Assembly (NCBI GenBank): GCA_018435605.1
Contig: JAHDNF010000002.1
Span: 186,001 to 250,000 of the forward strand
Source: a bacterium
GTDB taxonomy: Bacteria > Auribacterota > Auribacteria > Auribacterales > Auribacteraceae
Reading direction: 5' to 3'
DNA length: 64,000 nt
Shown here one piece after another: positions 10,039 to 18,883 of the stretch; the stretch's first letter is position 1; every line of letters starts with the position of its first letter. Position numbers and translations under genes: made by a program. The notes under the pieces are model-generated. The model was not told the DNA's origin and did not search any database. It worked only from the letters and a program-made list of their open reading frames with translations.

Positions 10039-10131
10039 ATATTTATCCTATTCGGTTCGGTCAGCATAAAAAAAGGCTGGACGACAGTGAGACCGTTTCA
10101 AATCGCGCCTTATATCATATCAGCAAGAATC

Positions 10132-13100
10132 TTATTTTGAGCACGGATTCTCCGTTTCCGCGTACAATTCCGAAGACACCCTGAACCATCGCCTGTTATC
10201 GTCATCAATGTTATCCAGTAGCGGTACGATAAGTTTGATGTCTTTTTTCATGGTTTCCTCAAGCGCGCTGTTGTCCTTGTTGTAGCGAACATATTCGATA
10301 AACGAAGAAATAAGTTCATGTTCAGGCCGAATAGCTACATTCAAAGACTTCTTTTGCTGTGCATCAAGATTTACAGAGGCTGTATAAGTATACCTCTTAT
10401 CAGTTTTGATCGTACTCGGATCGATTTTCATCACCGTTCGTTTATCGTTACCGTAATGAAGTTCTACTATAAAATCATCCGGCTCGATGGCGCAATCTGC
10501 GTTAATCTTAACATTTACCGTTGTTTTAGACTTTGATGTCTCGTTGTTGGAATCGGACAACGAAATTTGTTCAAGGCGCACACCTTTATCCGGATCGAGA
10601 AACGATATGGTAAGACGAGCGGCCATATTCTGTTCGAATTCTTTCTTTTTGATTTCGACAAAATCGGAACGCCATTTTAAGGCAATCTCCAGTAACCGTG
10701 AGTCATCGAAATGCTCAAGTAAAGTGGATCGTTTTCTTTTGAGTATATGATCGTAAATATCGCGTATATACTCTGCCGACATTCTGTGTATATCTACCTC
10801 ATACGTGCGCATTAGCGAATTTCGCATCATACGCACCCACTGGGCGCCGTACTGAGGTAGTCCGTATTTAACGCCGGTATAACATTTGGCGAGTAGCCCG
10901 AGCTTTTTATACAGCAGTTTGCACCACGGCTGAGGGTTGTAGTCATAAAGACGATGGAGATCGGAAGTAGAAAAAGGATCGAGAACATCATATAAAAGTT
11001 TATGAAACCCTTCGTTGGACAACTCGCCTTTTTTGCCGAGTACCGATTTGATAGTGGCATACACAGGAGATTCCGTCAAAAATGCCGGCGGATTATCTCG
11101 CAGGGTCCGCAAATGTGCGGGAGAAAGATCCGGATCAATCGCGTCCACTACGATATACCTTCCGTCTCTATCGATCACAGCTACAGGCATAAAATTATTG
11201 CTACCGTCAATGGATATGACCGGTTTATGATAATAGCCGTAGTTAGAATTTCCGTGAATAAACCGTATACGGTTTTCCGATTTATGCAATGTTCTATGGA
11301 TGATGAGCGGCGTAATGAAAACGCCGTTTGCATTTTTCGGATCGACTTCGATATCGACTACATTTTCTATCATAGCCCCGTCATAGGTGCTGGCTACCAG
11401 AGTTGCCGCGCCCAAGGCTTTTTGATGGCTGGTCGATGAAGCCTCTTTCTTCTCAACCGGTTGCATTAACCACAAATCCGATCCTCTGACTCCGTACTTG
11501 GCTATAGTTATGTCGTACTGACAGATAAAAGCCACATGGATATTCGGATGTTTCCAGTTGACAGCGGCCAGTATCCGTTTGAAAATTTCCTGAGCCGGCT
11601 GATCTTTCTCGTGTGGTATACCTGAGAAAACAACGTTTATCTCCTCATCCCCCAACTCCTCGACAAGGGTATCTATTTCTTTGATTATCAGGTCGGTTCG
11701 TTTATAAGTGTTGATACGCCGCATTATGGAAATAGTCAGGTGTTCCGGCGACAACCTCGTTCCGGCGCGATGATTGACCATGTCGATATATTCTTGTTTT
11801 TCGCGTCTTTTGACAGCCAGCAAAGTTTCCACCGGCACGGATTCCGGATCAACACTCTGAAATTCCGGCGGTTGCCAGTCCCTGATATTCACGCCATTGG
11901 TGATGCCGGTAGTTGCCTGATTTTCGCCGCCATGGCGCGAAGGTGAATTTTTAGAGTTTTTTATAATTTCTGCGTTAGAAACTTGTTCGTGACGCAAACT
12001 AACCGAAGTACTTCCGTCGGCAAGGGCGGCGGTGGCCTCGGTTAGGTTTATAACTATATTAGTACCGGCTAATTTTTTAAACTCTTCTATAAAAGGATTT
12101 ACATCTTTTTGGCGGAGCATGGTTATAAGCCGTTCGCGTTCGTTGTCGGACAAATCTTTCCAAGACCTGCATCCGAGATACTGCACGTAAAACCTCATCA
12201 GTGTCGCGGGGTCCATATTGAGTAGCCATGAAAGATGTATGATGTTATCCGTGGTGAAACTCTGGGAGTAGATCATCGGCAATCCGGCCGGCACAGGAGT
12301 ATGTGTGGTAAACGCCACACCGACATCTTTCCAGAACCCTTTTTTGTCAATATTTTCGGCGAACATGTGTCTATACAGCATTTCGTCCACAGCGCAGTAG
12401 CAGTTGGCTTCGTTCAAATGTATTATTCCGGGGTGGTCATGAATAATCTTTCTTTGATAAAGTTCTTCTATGGCAAGAATTCCGCCACGGCCTAGCAGTT
12501 GATTTTGCTGTTCGCGCAGTGCGTGGGTTTCCTTTGAGCCGCCGTACAACATTTCTGTCAGGTCGGAAGTCATATCTTCCAACGCGAATATACGTGCGGG
12601 ACCGGCGTTCATTTCCCATACCTTTGCGCGTACAGGTATTCCCATGATATTAAGGGACACCTCCACGCCTGTATCGAAAACAGGCAGTTTGGAATAATCT
12701 ATTGTAATTTCGTCAGTGGTGGATATGTTATAGGGTGAAACCCGCTGAAGAATGGATTTTTTATACAGCAGTGTAATTCCATAAGTAGTGATACCGCAAT
12801 CCGCCAATCCCTCGACGTACTCTCCGGCAAGAACGCCTAGACCCCCTGCAAAAATCGATCGAGGACCTCCGATCAACTTCATTTCAGGAGAAAAATACAC
12901 TATACTGCGCCCTTCAAGTTGTTTTACAACTTCCAAAACAGTCTTATAATGACGTTGAACCGGCACAGGTTCTACAGTCATCAATCCTTCCATCTTGGTT
13001 TGTACTTTATCGACAAATACCTTTCGTTTTTGCAGGTCAATCCGCCGCAAAGCGGTTATGACATTGTGGAATTCCTGCAAAGCCTCGTCTGTTATTTGCA

Positions 13101-13443
13101 AATACCCGTAGGTTCGCAACTTTTCTACGTATCTGGGATCCATGTAAGCGGACGGCGTGGCGGCAAAAATTATTTCCAGCACTTTAGAGCGGTCGCATTC
13201 GGTCAATTTGCAATTTATAAAATCGTCGATCAACATCGGCGACAACGGTGTCGAACTTTTGAAGAAATCAAGTATGATACCGCCTGCCTCAAACTGTAAT
13301 TCGTTGAGAGTACACATAACGTCATAGAAAGATTTGCCGAACGTATCGGAAATAATAAATTCGTTCAACTGATATAGCGCATTATTTACCAATCTAATCG
13401 GATGATTTTCCGGTGGAGCTTCTATTTTGTGCGACTTATGCAT
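10132..13443 (-). CDS. Alpha-glucan phosphorylase-like GT35 enzyme with C-terminal beta-domain
   Basis: About 1,103 aa from ATG at 13443 (AAAGGA about 9 nt upstream; an earlier ATG at 13461 is possible). YFSPEMKLIGG, GGLGVLAGEY, HLNEANCYCAVDEML and FTTHTPVPAG follow the GlgP (TIGR02094-like) pattern: glycogen/starch phosphorolysis to glucose-1-phosphate using PLP. The later RRINTYKR and the 'W-L-x-x-P' strip also fit. The usual EASGTSGMKA PLP loop is changed to EASSTSHQKAL, keeping the lysine. Residues ~1-150 are unlike the DUF3417 cap, and ~950-1060 look like an immunoglobulin-like beta domain. A Thr/Ser-rich insertion sits around 490-530. It is the only glycogen-type gene seen here. Confidence 0.78.
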   Translation of the reverse strand: MHKSHKIEAPPENHPIRLVNNALYQLNEFIISDTFGKSFYDVMCTLNELQFEAGGIILDFFKSSTPLSPMLIDDFINCKLTECDRSKVLEIIFAATPSAYMDPRYVEKLRTYGYLQITDEALQEFHNVITALRRIDLQKRKVFVDKVQTKMEGLMTVEPVPVQRHYKTVLEVVKQLEGRSIVYFSPEMKLIGGPRSIFAGGLGVLAGEYVEGLADCGITTYGITLLYKKSILQRVSPYNISTTDEITIDYSKLPVFDTGVEVSLNIMGIPVRAKVWEMNAGPARIFALEDMTSDLTEMLYGGSKETHALREQQNQLLGRGGILAIEELYQRKIIHDHPGIIHLNEANCYCAVDEMLYRHMFAENIDKKGFWKDVGVAFTTHTPVPAGLPMIYSQSFTTDNIIHLSWLLNMDPATLMRFYVQYLGCRSWKDLSDNERERLITMLRQKDVNPFIEEFKKLAGTNIVINLTEATAALADGSTSVSLRHEQVSNAEIIKNSKNSPSRHGGENQATTGITNGVNIRDWQPPEFQSVDPESVPVETLLAVKRREKQEYIDMVNHRAGTRLSPEHLTISIMRRINTYKRTDLIIKEIDTLVEELGDEEINVVFSGIPHEKDQPAQEIFKRILAAVNWKHPNIHVAFICQYDITIAKYGVRGSDLWLMQPVEKKEASSTSHQKALGAATLVASTYDGAMIENVVDIEVDPKNANGVFITPLIIHRTLHKSENRIRFIHGNSNYGYYHKPVISIDGSNNFMPVAVIDRDGRYIVVDAIDPDLSPAHLRTLRDNPPAFLTESPVYATIKSVLGKKGELSNEGFHKLLYDVLDPFSTSDLHRLYDYNPQPWCKLLYKKLGLLAKCYTGVKYGLPQYGAQWVRMMRNSLMRTYEVDIHRMSAEYIRDIYDHILKRKRSTLLEHFDDSRLLEIALKWRSDFVEIKKKEFEQNMAARLTISFLDPDKGVRLEQISLSDSNNETSKSKTTVNVKINADCAIEPDDFIVELHYGNDKRTVMKIDPSTIKTDKRYTYTASVNLDAQQKKSLNVAIRPEHELISSFIEYVRYNKDNSALEETMKKDIKLIVPLLDNIDDDNRRWFRVSSELYAETENPCSK

Positions 13444-13721
13444 TTTCCCCCATCCTTTCATTATGGCATTTTATATTGTAATTCAATTTGAGACCCGTTG
13501 TTTCATTGCCGTTCCCAATATTTCAAACGGCATAACACTATAGTTTTATCGGCTTATGTTAAATACCCATGACTTAATATTTCTGAAAATACATTTAATC
13601 ATAATTCCCATACGATATGCAATCGTATAATATCAAACATCACAATAAGACGACTAGGCGCACAGCAGGGTTCAACACAAGTTTTTATTCGCGCGCCTGT
13701 GTGACCGAAACCGGCATAGAA

Positions 13722-14687
13722 TCATATTTGCGAAACCAGCGATTCACTGCTTTTTATAATTTCCTGTTGAAGATCGAGCAGAACATTCGCGTTAATACCT
13801 AGATTGGCAAGACACACCGTATCGAGATTATGAGTGATAGGAAAATTATTGTACATACCGATTCCAGATCTATTGATTACATGGTCTACTATTTTAAGAA
13901 GAGCGGTTTCCCCGTCACTGCGGCGATCTTTAATGGTAATGTGATGGTGTTTTATGACATCTATCAATCTCGGTGAAAAATTCCATTTTTCAGCTATACA
14001 TGCCCCGATTTCAGCATGGTCGATACCCACAACGTGCTTTTCCGCATACACAAGATCGCCTTCCGCTTCTATGAGCGATATCAGCATTTCCCTGATATGT
14101 TCCGTAAGATAGCTGGACATAATAAGTTTGCCGATATCATGCAATAATCCCGAAACGAAAACGCATTGCGATTCGTTTTTACTCCACCCAAGCGCTACCG
14201 CAAGCCGTTCCGCCCATGTGGCAGTCAGAAACGAATGTTGCCAAAGCCCGCTGTCTTTATAACCGTAACCGGGATAAGAGCCTTTTACAAACCTGCTGAT
14301 GGAAGCGGCAAGAACCAGATTCTTTAGCGATTCATACCCTACCATAACAATCGCCTGAGGTATAGAGCTAACCTTGTTGCGGAATCCAAAAAATGAAGAA
14401 TTGACCAGCCGAAGCAAACGCGCGGTGAGAATGGGATCTTTTCTAAATAACGACTCAAAACTGCCTGCGCAGGATTTTTCATCCGATATCATCTGCATGA
14501 TCTGGGTAACCAAAGACGGTAGAGGCGGCATGGTTTCAACCTGAGCGATGATATAATCCCTGATCTGATTCTTGGTCATGATTTGAGATACGGCTGAGAT
14601 TCGCTTTTTTCCTGTATCCGTCACGGCTTTGCGCGCGTCGATCATTTTTAATCTCGGATCTTGATTTCTTCCGAAATATTCCTGCAT
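13722..14687 (-). CDS. HDOD-domain signalling protein
   Basis: A 321-aa protein. MPPLPSLVTQIMQMISDE (~54-71) starts an HDOD domain, continuing through DPILTARLLRLVNSSFFGF, IPQAIVMVGYESLKNLVL and the HDIGKLIMSSYL motif. HDOD proteins relate to HD phosphohydrolases but usually lack the complete metal site. They act as adaptors in stress, motility or cyclic-nucleotide signalling. Here HDIGK and DHAEIG keep some HD-like residues. GGAG lies 8 nt before the ATG. No neighbour reveals its pathway. Confidence 0.88.
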   Translation of the reverse strand: MQEYFGRNQDPRLKMIDARKAVTDTGKKRISAVSQIMTKNQIRDYIIAQVETMPPLPSLVTQIMQMISDEKSCAGSFESLFRKDPILTARLLRLVNSSFFGFRNKVSSIPQAIVMVGYESLKNLVLAASISRFVKGSYPGYGYKDSGLWQHSFLTATWAERLAVALGWSKNESQCVFVSGLLHDIGKLIMSSYLTEHIREMLISLIEAEGDLVYAEKHVVGIDHAEIGACIAEKWNFSPRLIDVIKHHHITIKDRRSDGETALLKIVDHVINRSGIGMYNNFPITHNLDTVCLANLGINANVLLDLQQEIIKSSESLVSQI

Positions 14688-15016
14688 TGTATCACTCCAT
14701 GAGAAAATAAAAGAAAATAGGTTTTGCGATATGGGCGTATATTTATCTCAAAAGACTCAAAAAACGAAAATTTTTCTTTATCATGAGCCTGTTTAATTTT
14801 CTTCGATCGTGGATTCCCGTGAAAACTTTATCAAACCATCTATGACAGCTCGCTATGACAAAAGCGCTATAGGATATTTATCAGAGGTTACTCAATTGAT
14901 TATTGAGACACTTGCCGCATTTTAGGCAATCCCGATCTCTCATATATAATTGTCGGAATTTTCAGAATAGAATTGAGGATTCTTAAAGAATTTTTTAGTA
15001 TGGGAAATGGGTATTT
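14688..15016. other. Intergenic gap between HDOD gene and flippase-like gene
   Basis: 329 bp with no supported gene on either strand. It holds only a short inverted repeat (CTCAAT / ATTGAG, 14891-14907) with a 5-nt loop and no T-tract. It must contain the promoter of the HDOD gene, but I found no convincing -35/-10 pair. Confidence 0.5.
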
Positions 15017-16009
15017 TTATGCCGCCGTTTCTTTGGCAATAAACAAGTTACCGTTTAACGCAAAAAATATTGCGCCGATAAGGGATGTACTCAGTCCGAA
15101 GATCAATCGGACTATTGCGTATACAGCGGCCACATTGCCGTCAACCCCAAACCACCCGAAAAAAACAACCGAAGCGGCCTGATTGACACCGTATCCACCG
15201 ATAGACGGAATAAACGACATAAAAAAAACTAAAGGCGTCACAAAGAAAAAACTGTACCACGGAGCGTTGAATCCGGGTATGCCTGATGCTAGAATCCAAC
15301 CGGATACGATAAAACATAACTGATTAAGCAACGAAAAACCGAACACACCCGCCATTTGGCGAGGCCGAGCTTTACATATATCAAAAACCAAAAAGATTTC
15401 TTCAAAAAATTTGCGAAACGCCAAAAAAGGCACCCATCGAACCGCTCTCAAGATAACACGCCTGAACAGCGAAAAAAGGCAAAGCCCAACCGCACAGCAT
15501 ATACCGGCGACAAAAAAAGCGACGCGAAAAAGAAATTCGTGCGATACAGTTGCATATTTGATGACCACCACACTGGTTGCCGCAAGAAATCCTACCGAGG
15601 CAAGCATGCCTGCCACCCGCACTGCCAGCATTGTTCCCACAACAGATCCGGTAGATGTTTTGCAGTACCCGGCAACCATAGAGGAATTAAGTAGCATACT
15701 GCCGGGCAATGGAAGAAACGATTCCATAAAGCTATGAATAAAATCCCAATAAACAGCATCAATAAAACTCAACCGGAATCCGCTGATTCGCGCTGTGGCA
15801 CTCCAACGCAATCCGCACGGAATCATATACAACATATAAACTACATAAGAAATGATCAAAACCGGCAATGCAACCTGTTTGGCAGTATTCCAGAAATTAG
15901 TCCAATCCACGGCAAAAACAAGCCAGACAATCGCTCCGATAGTGATAGCGAATCTTAAAATCGAAAATAAAGCACCTCTCATTGGACAAGACGTATCGCA
16001 AAACCCCAT
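15017..16009 (-). CDS. Lysylphosphatidylglycerol-synthase-like / UPF0104 flippase-domain membrane protein
   Basis: A 330-aa integral membrane protein with about eight hydrophobic segments. It fits the LPG synthase TM region (UPF0104, AglD/YbhN) family: FIHSFMESFLPLPGSMLLNSSMVAGYCKTS near residue 100 and FFVTPLVFFMSFIPSIGGYGVNQAASVVFF near 250 are the two re-entrant, Pro/Gly-rich motifs of that family. Members without the soluble synthase domain often sit in glycolipid loci and are thought to help move lipids or lipid-linked sugars. Start is uncertain: ATG at 16009 is used, with M10 at 15982 as an alternative. Confidence 0.8.
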   Translation of the reverse strand: MGFCDTSCPMRGALFSILRFAITIGAIVWLVFAVDWTNFWNTAKQVALPVLIISYVVYMLYMIPCGLRWSATARISGFRLSFIDAVYWDFIHSFMESFLPLPGSMLLNSSMVAGYCKTSTGSVVGTMLAVRVAGMLASVGFLAATSVVVIKYATVSHEFLFRVAFFVAGICCAVGLCLFSLFRRVILRAVRWVPFLAFRKFFEEIFLVFDICKARPRQMAGVFGFSLLNQLCFIVSGWILASGIPGFNAPWYSFFFVTPLVFFMSFIPSIGGYGVNQAASVVFFGWFGVDGNVAAVYAIVRLIFGLSTSLIGAIFFALNGNLFIAKETAA

Positions 16010-16332
16010 AAACCACTCTCTTGAGTAAGGTATACTTCTCTGAAAATAGCAATTTTTATAGTTATATGGATTGCCGTAACGTACAAAAAAACAGGCATAC
16101 CTGTTCTCTAAAAAAAATTACAGGTTATCCTAGGATATTTAAAAATTCATTGCTATGGATACAAATTTCATGCCGGCACGATGGATCGCCAACAGAATAA
16201 ATACCACTTTAGTGTGGATAAAAAGATTTAGTAAAGGAAAAAGTTATATAATGAAGCGAATGGCAGGTTATTTTTGTCGTTATCTCAAGAAAATATCGAT
16301 AACTCCCCCCTGAGTTATCGGAATTACGACTG
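16010..16332. other. Intergenic gap downstream of the 86-aa gene
   Basis: 323 AT-rich bp without an ORF that I can support. Its only structured element is the hairpin at 16085-16105, annotated separately as a probable terminator for leftward transcription. Confidence 0.5.
16085..16105 (-). terminator. Small Rho-independent terminator-like hairpin
   Basis: AACAGG / CCTGTT arms (16090-16095 and 16100-16105) around a 4-nt loop. In the leftward direction the hairpin is followed at once by a run of T. The stem is short. It lies ~230 nt beyond the end of the 86-aa gene. Confidence 0.5.
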
Positions 16333-16593
16333 CTAAGAAAGTAGCCGATTCTCAAGCAACCGTTTGATGCATGTGCTCAACTTTACTTTTTCGTTTTTTG
16401 CACGTTTTAACAGTTCATCATAACTGTCGATATCGATAATGCGTTTGATATCGGTCGATTTCAATTCTTTGCACTTTGAGAACAAATCGCCGTCGCGGCA
16501 AAACGCTACCGTCACATCCCTCCTTTTCCGGTTTCCGGAAATGCCGTCTTTGAAATAAATGCTTTTGTAAACCCTGTCGTTGTTTTTCTGCAT
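16333..16593 (-). CDS. Hypothetical 86-aa basic protein
   Basis: I do not recognise this protein. It is rich in Lys and Arg. Residues 1-35 could form beta strands (YKSIYFKDG, RDVTVAFCRDG). From ~45 it looks helical, ending VKLSTCIKRLLENRLLS, which recalls the second helix of ribbon-helix-helix DNA-binding proteins. GAGGTAA lies about 5 nt before the ATG, supporting a real gene. It stands alone between two long non-coding gaps, so context gives no function. Confidence 0.55.
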   Translation of the reverse strand: MQKNNDRVYKSIYFKDGISGNRKRRDVTVAFCRDGDLFSKCKELKSTDIKRIIDIDSYDELLKRAKNEKVKLSTCIKRLLENRLLS

Positions 16594-17069
16594 AAATTAC
16601 CTCACTGCGTTAGCTATGCTGTTTACTTACGGATTAAATTTAAAAACCTCTGAAAATAGTCGGATAATTTTCTGACATTGTTACAGCGAAACAATCTTAG
16701 AAAAGAGCGGTAACTGCATATTGCTTCGCCGTCAAAATTTTCCCGCTATAGAATTTATTTAAGAGGCCATAAATAATAACATACAAATTATATACACAAT
16801 AACAAACTATTTTGCCAAGTTTTATTTTACGCAAACAGGCATTATAACACACATTAGCACTCGGAAATATCTTTTCAAATCGAAACTAACACACACATTT
16901 TTTGTTTTTTATGATAGCTTTTAAAATAGTATCATACGGAAATTCTACATATCTCTTATGGAAAACAAATTCACAAAGTAGAATTTAGGAGGAGATAAAA
17001 AGCGATAAGCCGCCATACTTTTTTTAAATATGGCGGCTTATCGGTTGAAGAATACACAATACCTGAGAA
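16594..17069. other. AT-rich intergenic gap with terminator
   Basis: 476 bp between the symporter operon end and the 86-aa gene. It contains the strong terminator at 16994-17043, and otherwise AT-rich sequence with no supported ORF. An AGGAGGAG on the plus strand near 16988 is not followed by a reading frame. Confidence 0.5.
16994..17043 (-). terminator. Rho-independent terminator of the symporter operon
   Basis: A perfect 15-bp inverted repeat (CGATAAGCCGCCATA, 17003-17017, with its complement at 17029-17043) and an 11-nt loop. In the leftward direction it is followed by CTTTTTATC. It starts 27 bp after the stop codon of the second symporter. Confidence 0.9.
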
Positions 17070-18650
17070 TTACGAAACCTTCTTTTTAGCTCGATCAACC
17101 AACGTACCTGCAACTGCCACAACTGCCGATACCGGAAGCGATATAACGATGGGATCCACAAACGCCAAAATAGAATCTCCGCAGAGAGACGGTTTGCTGA
17201 AAAGTAAATTGCATAGTCCCAGCGCGGAGGATTCTTTTACATGTAAAAATAAAACACAGAAAAGCCAAGCAAAAAAACCGCACCCCATAGACAAATAAGC
17301 GGTATTTCTGCTTATATACCGGCTGAAAATCGCTCCGCTGTAAGCAGGCAGAAAAGTAGCGGCGCACAATCCGAAAAAGAGGGCTGTGGCAATAGCTATA
17401 ATACTTCCCGGTAGCTTATACGCCAATATAGTAGTTAATACAAACCCGATAAAGATTCCGATCTTTGTAATTATGATAGTCTTTTTATGTGTGGCTTCTT
17501 TGAAAAACTGTTGAAAAACATCTCGCCCGAATGATGTGCCGATGGCGTGGAATAAACTGCTTATAGTAGACATGCCCGCGGCAAGCAAGATAAGTAGAAA
17601 AACATAAGTAAACCATTGAGGCATAGATGAATTGAGAAAAATGGGTATTATAGTATCAATATTCGGTTTGAGGGTCACAGGGTCTACTGCCATCTGCATG
17701 GCGATTTTATCGAAATGGTCAACGAAATATAAATTGCTGAGTGCTCCGGTTACAAAGGTCACGCCTACAGTCATGAGGATAAAAAAACCGCCTACTCCCA
17801 TAGCGCGATTGATTTCCCTACCGCTGTTGACCATCATAAACCTTACAGCTAGTTGCGGTTGAGCAAGAACCCCTATTCCCACGCCCAAAACTATGGTCGA
17901 CACCATAGTCCACCAAAGTTGTGATCCGATTACAGGCATGGATGTCCAGCCGGTATGCCCCATATCTATAAATTTCTGGGGAAGTCTGGTTTTCAGAGCA
18001 GTAAGACCGGCGTGCGCGTCTATAACTCCGCCCAGACGGTAATAGGTGAATACCAGCAAGATCAGCATACCAAGTAGCATTATTGATCCCTGAAACGCAT
18101 CGGCGTACAGCACTCCTTTGAGTCCGCCGAAAAAAACATACCCCATAACCAGAAAAGCAAATATAAATAAAGCCAAATCATAATTGAGATGAAATGTCTG
18201 TTCGACGAAGCGGACAACACCTATCATAACAGCAGAGGCATACAGCGGCATGGTAAGAAAAATGATGCCGCCTGCGATTATCTGGATCCATTTCGACTGA
18301 AACCGTTTTCCGAGTAATTCAGGAAACGTATGCGCTCCAAGATGCCGGCCAATCGCCCGCGTTCGCTTACCGAACACGACAAAAGCTATAAAAATACCGA
18401 CGAAAATATTCAAAAAAGTGAGCCATAACAAACCCATGCCCATAAATCCCGCCACGCCCCCGAAACCGACAATAGCGGATGTGCTGATAAATGTCGCCCC
18501 GTAGCCCATTGCAAGAAGAAACGGATGCACTTTTCGACCGGCTATGAGGTAATCGGCGGCTGAGCGGGTTTTTTTAAACCCAAGCCAGCTCAGATAAATT
18601 GTGATGCCGATATATATTAAAGTAATGAACGTAGCAAGCGGAATATTCAC
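17070..18650 (-). CDS. Sodium:solute symporter (SSS/SLC5 family), copy B
   Basis: About 526 aa and 13 hydrophobic segments. SAADYLIAGRKVHPFLLAMGYGATFISTSAIVGFGG near the N-terminus is the conserved SSS sodium-site region; GVGIGVLAQPQLAVRFM and LLAAGMSTISSLFHAIGTSFGRD are further family signatures. GTG at 18650 is the best start: GGAGG lies 5 nt upstream, and the protein then begins M-N-I-P like copy A. It is very similar to copy A along its whole length and follows the 56-aa accessory gene by 21 bp. The substrate is probably an organic acid or sugar acid; this is inference from the family and the adjacent porin. Confidence 0.9.
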   Translation of the reverse strand: MNIPLATFITLIYIGITIYLSWLGFKKTRSAADYLIAGRKVHPFLLAMGYGATFISTSAIVGFGGVAGFMGMGLLWLTFLNIFVGIFIAFVVFGKRTRAIGRHLGAHTFPELLGKRFQSKWIQIIAGGIIFLTMPLYASAVMIGVVRFVEQTFHLNYDLALFIFAFLVMGYVFFGGLKGVLYADAFQGSIMLLGMLILLVFTYYRLGGVIDAHAGLTALKTRLPQKFIDMGHTGWTSMPVIGSQLWWTMVSTIVLGVGIGVLAQPQLAVRFMMVNSGREINRAMGVGGFFILMTVGVTFVTGALSNLYFVDHFDKIAMQMAVDPVTLKPNIDTIIPIFLNSSMPQWFTYVFLLILLAAGMSTISSLFHAIGTSFGRDVFQQFFKEATHKKTIIITKIGIFIGFVLTTILAYKLPGSIIAIATALFFGLCAATFLPAYSGAIFSRYISRNTAYLSMGCGFFAWLFCVLFLHVKESSALGLCNLLFSKPSLCGDSILAFVDPIVISLPVSAVVAVAGTLVDRAKKKVS

Positions 18651-18671
18651 AGCAACCTCCATGTTAAACAA

Positions 18672-18842
18672 TTACAGTTCTTCTTCAACCTGAACTTCTT
18701 CCTCAAGCCATGAGATATCTTCTTTCGAGATGGTGTCAATATCTTTGTTCCAGTTGACAAAACTGTAAGTGACACACAGGATAGTGCTCAAAATACAAAG
18801 AACGTATGCAAGAAAAACCCAGCTATCGCCCAACCCCAACAT
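18672..18842 (-). CDS. Symporter small accessory protein (56 aa)
   Basis: A short ORF between the two symporters: MLGLGDSWVFLAYVLCILS begins a single membrane helix (~8-30), then VNWNKD and a strongly acidic tail rich in Glu. This matches small accessory proteins encoded beside SSS symporters (MLGLGDPW... N-terminus, Y/F-x-NWNK after the helix), presumed to stabilise or assemble the transporter. AGGAGG (18848-18853) is 5 nt from the ATG. Downstream, copy B starts 21 bp later; upstream, copy A stops 41 bp before. Confidence 0.88.
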   Translation of the reverse strand: MLGLGDSWVFLAYVLCILSTILCVTYSFVNWNKDIDTISKEDISWLEEEVQVEEEL

Positions 18843-18883
18843 AGTTACCTCCTTGATAAGTGCTCTAAGTTAAATGTTTCCCG

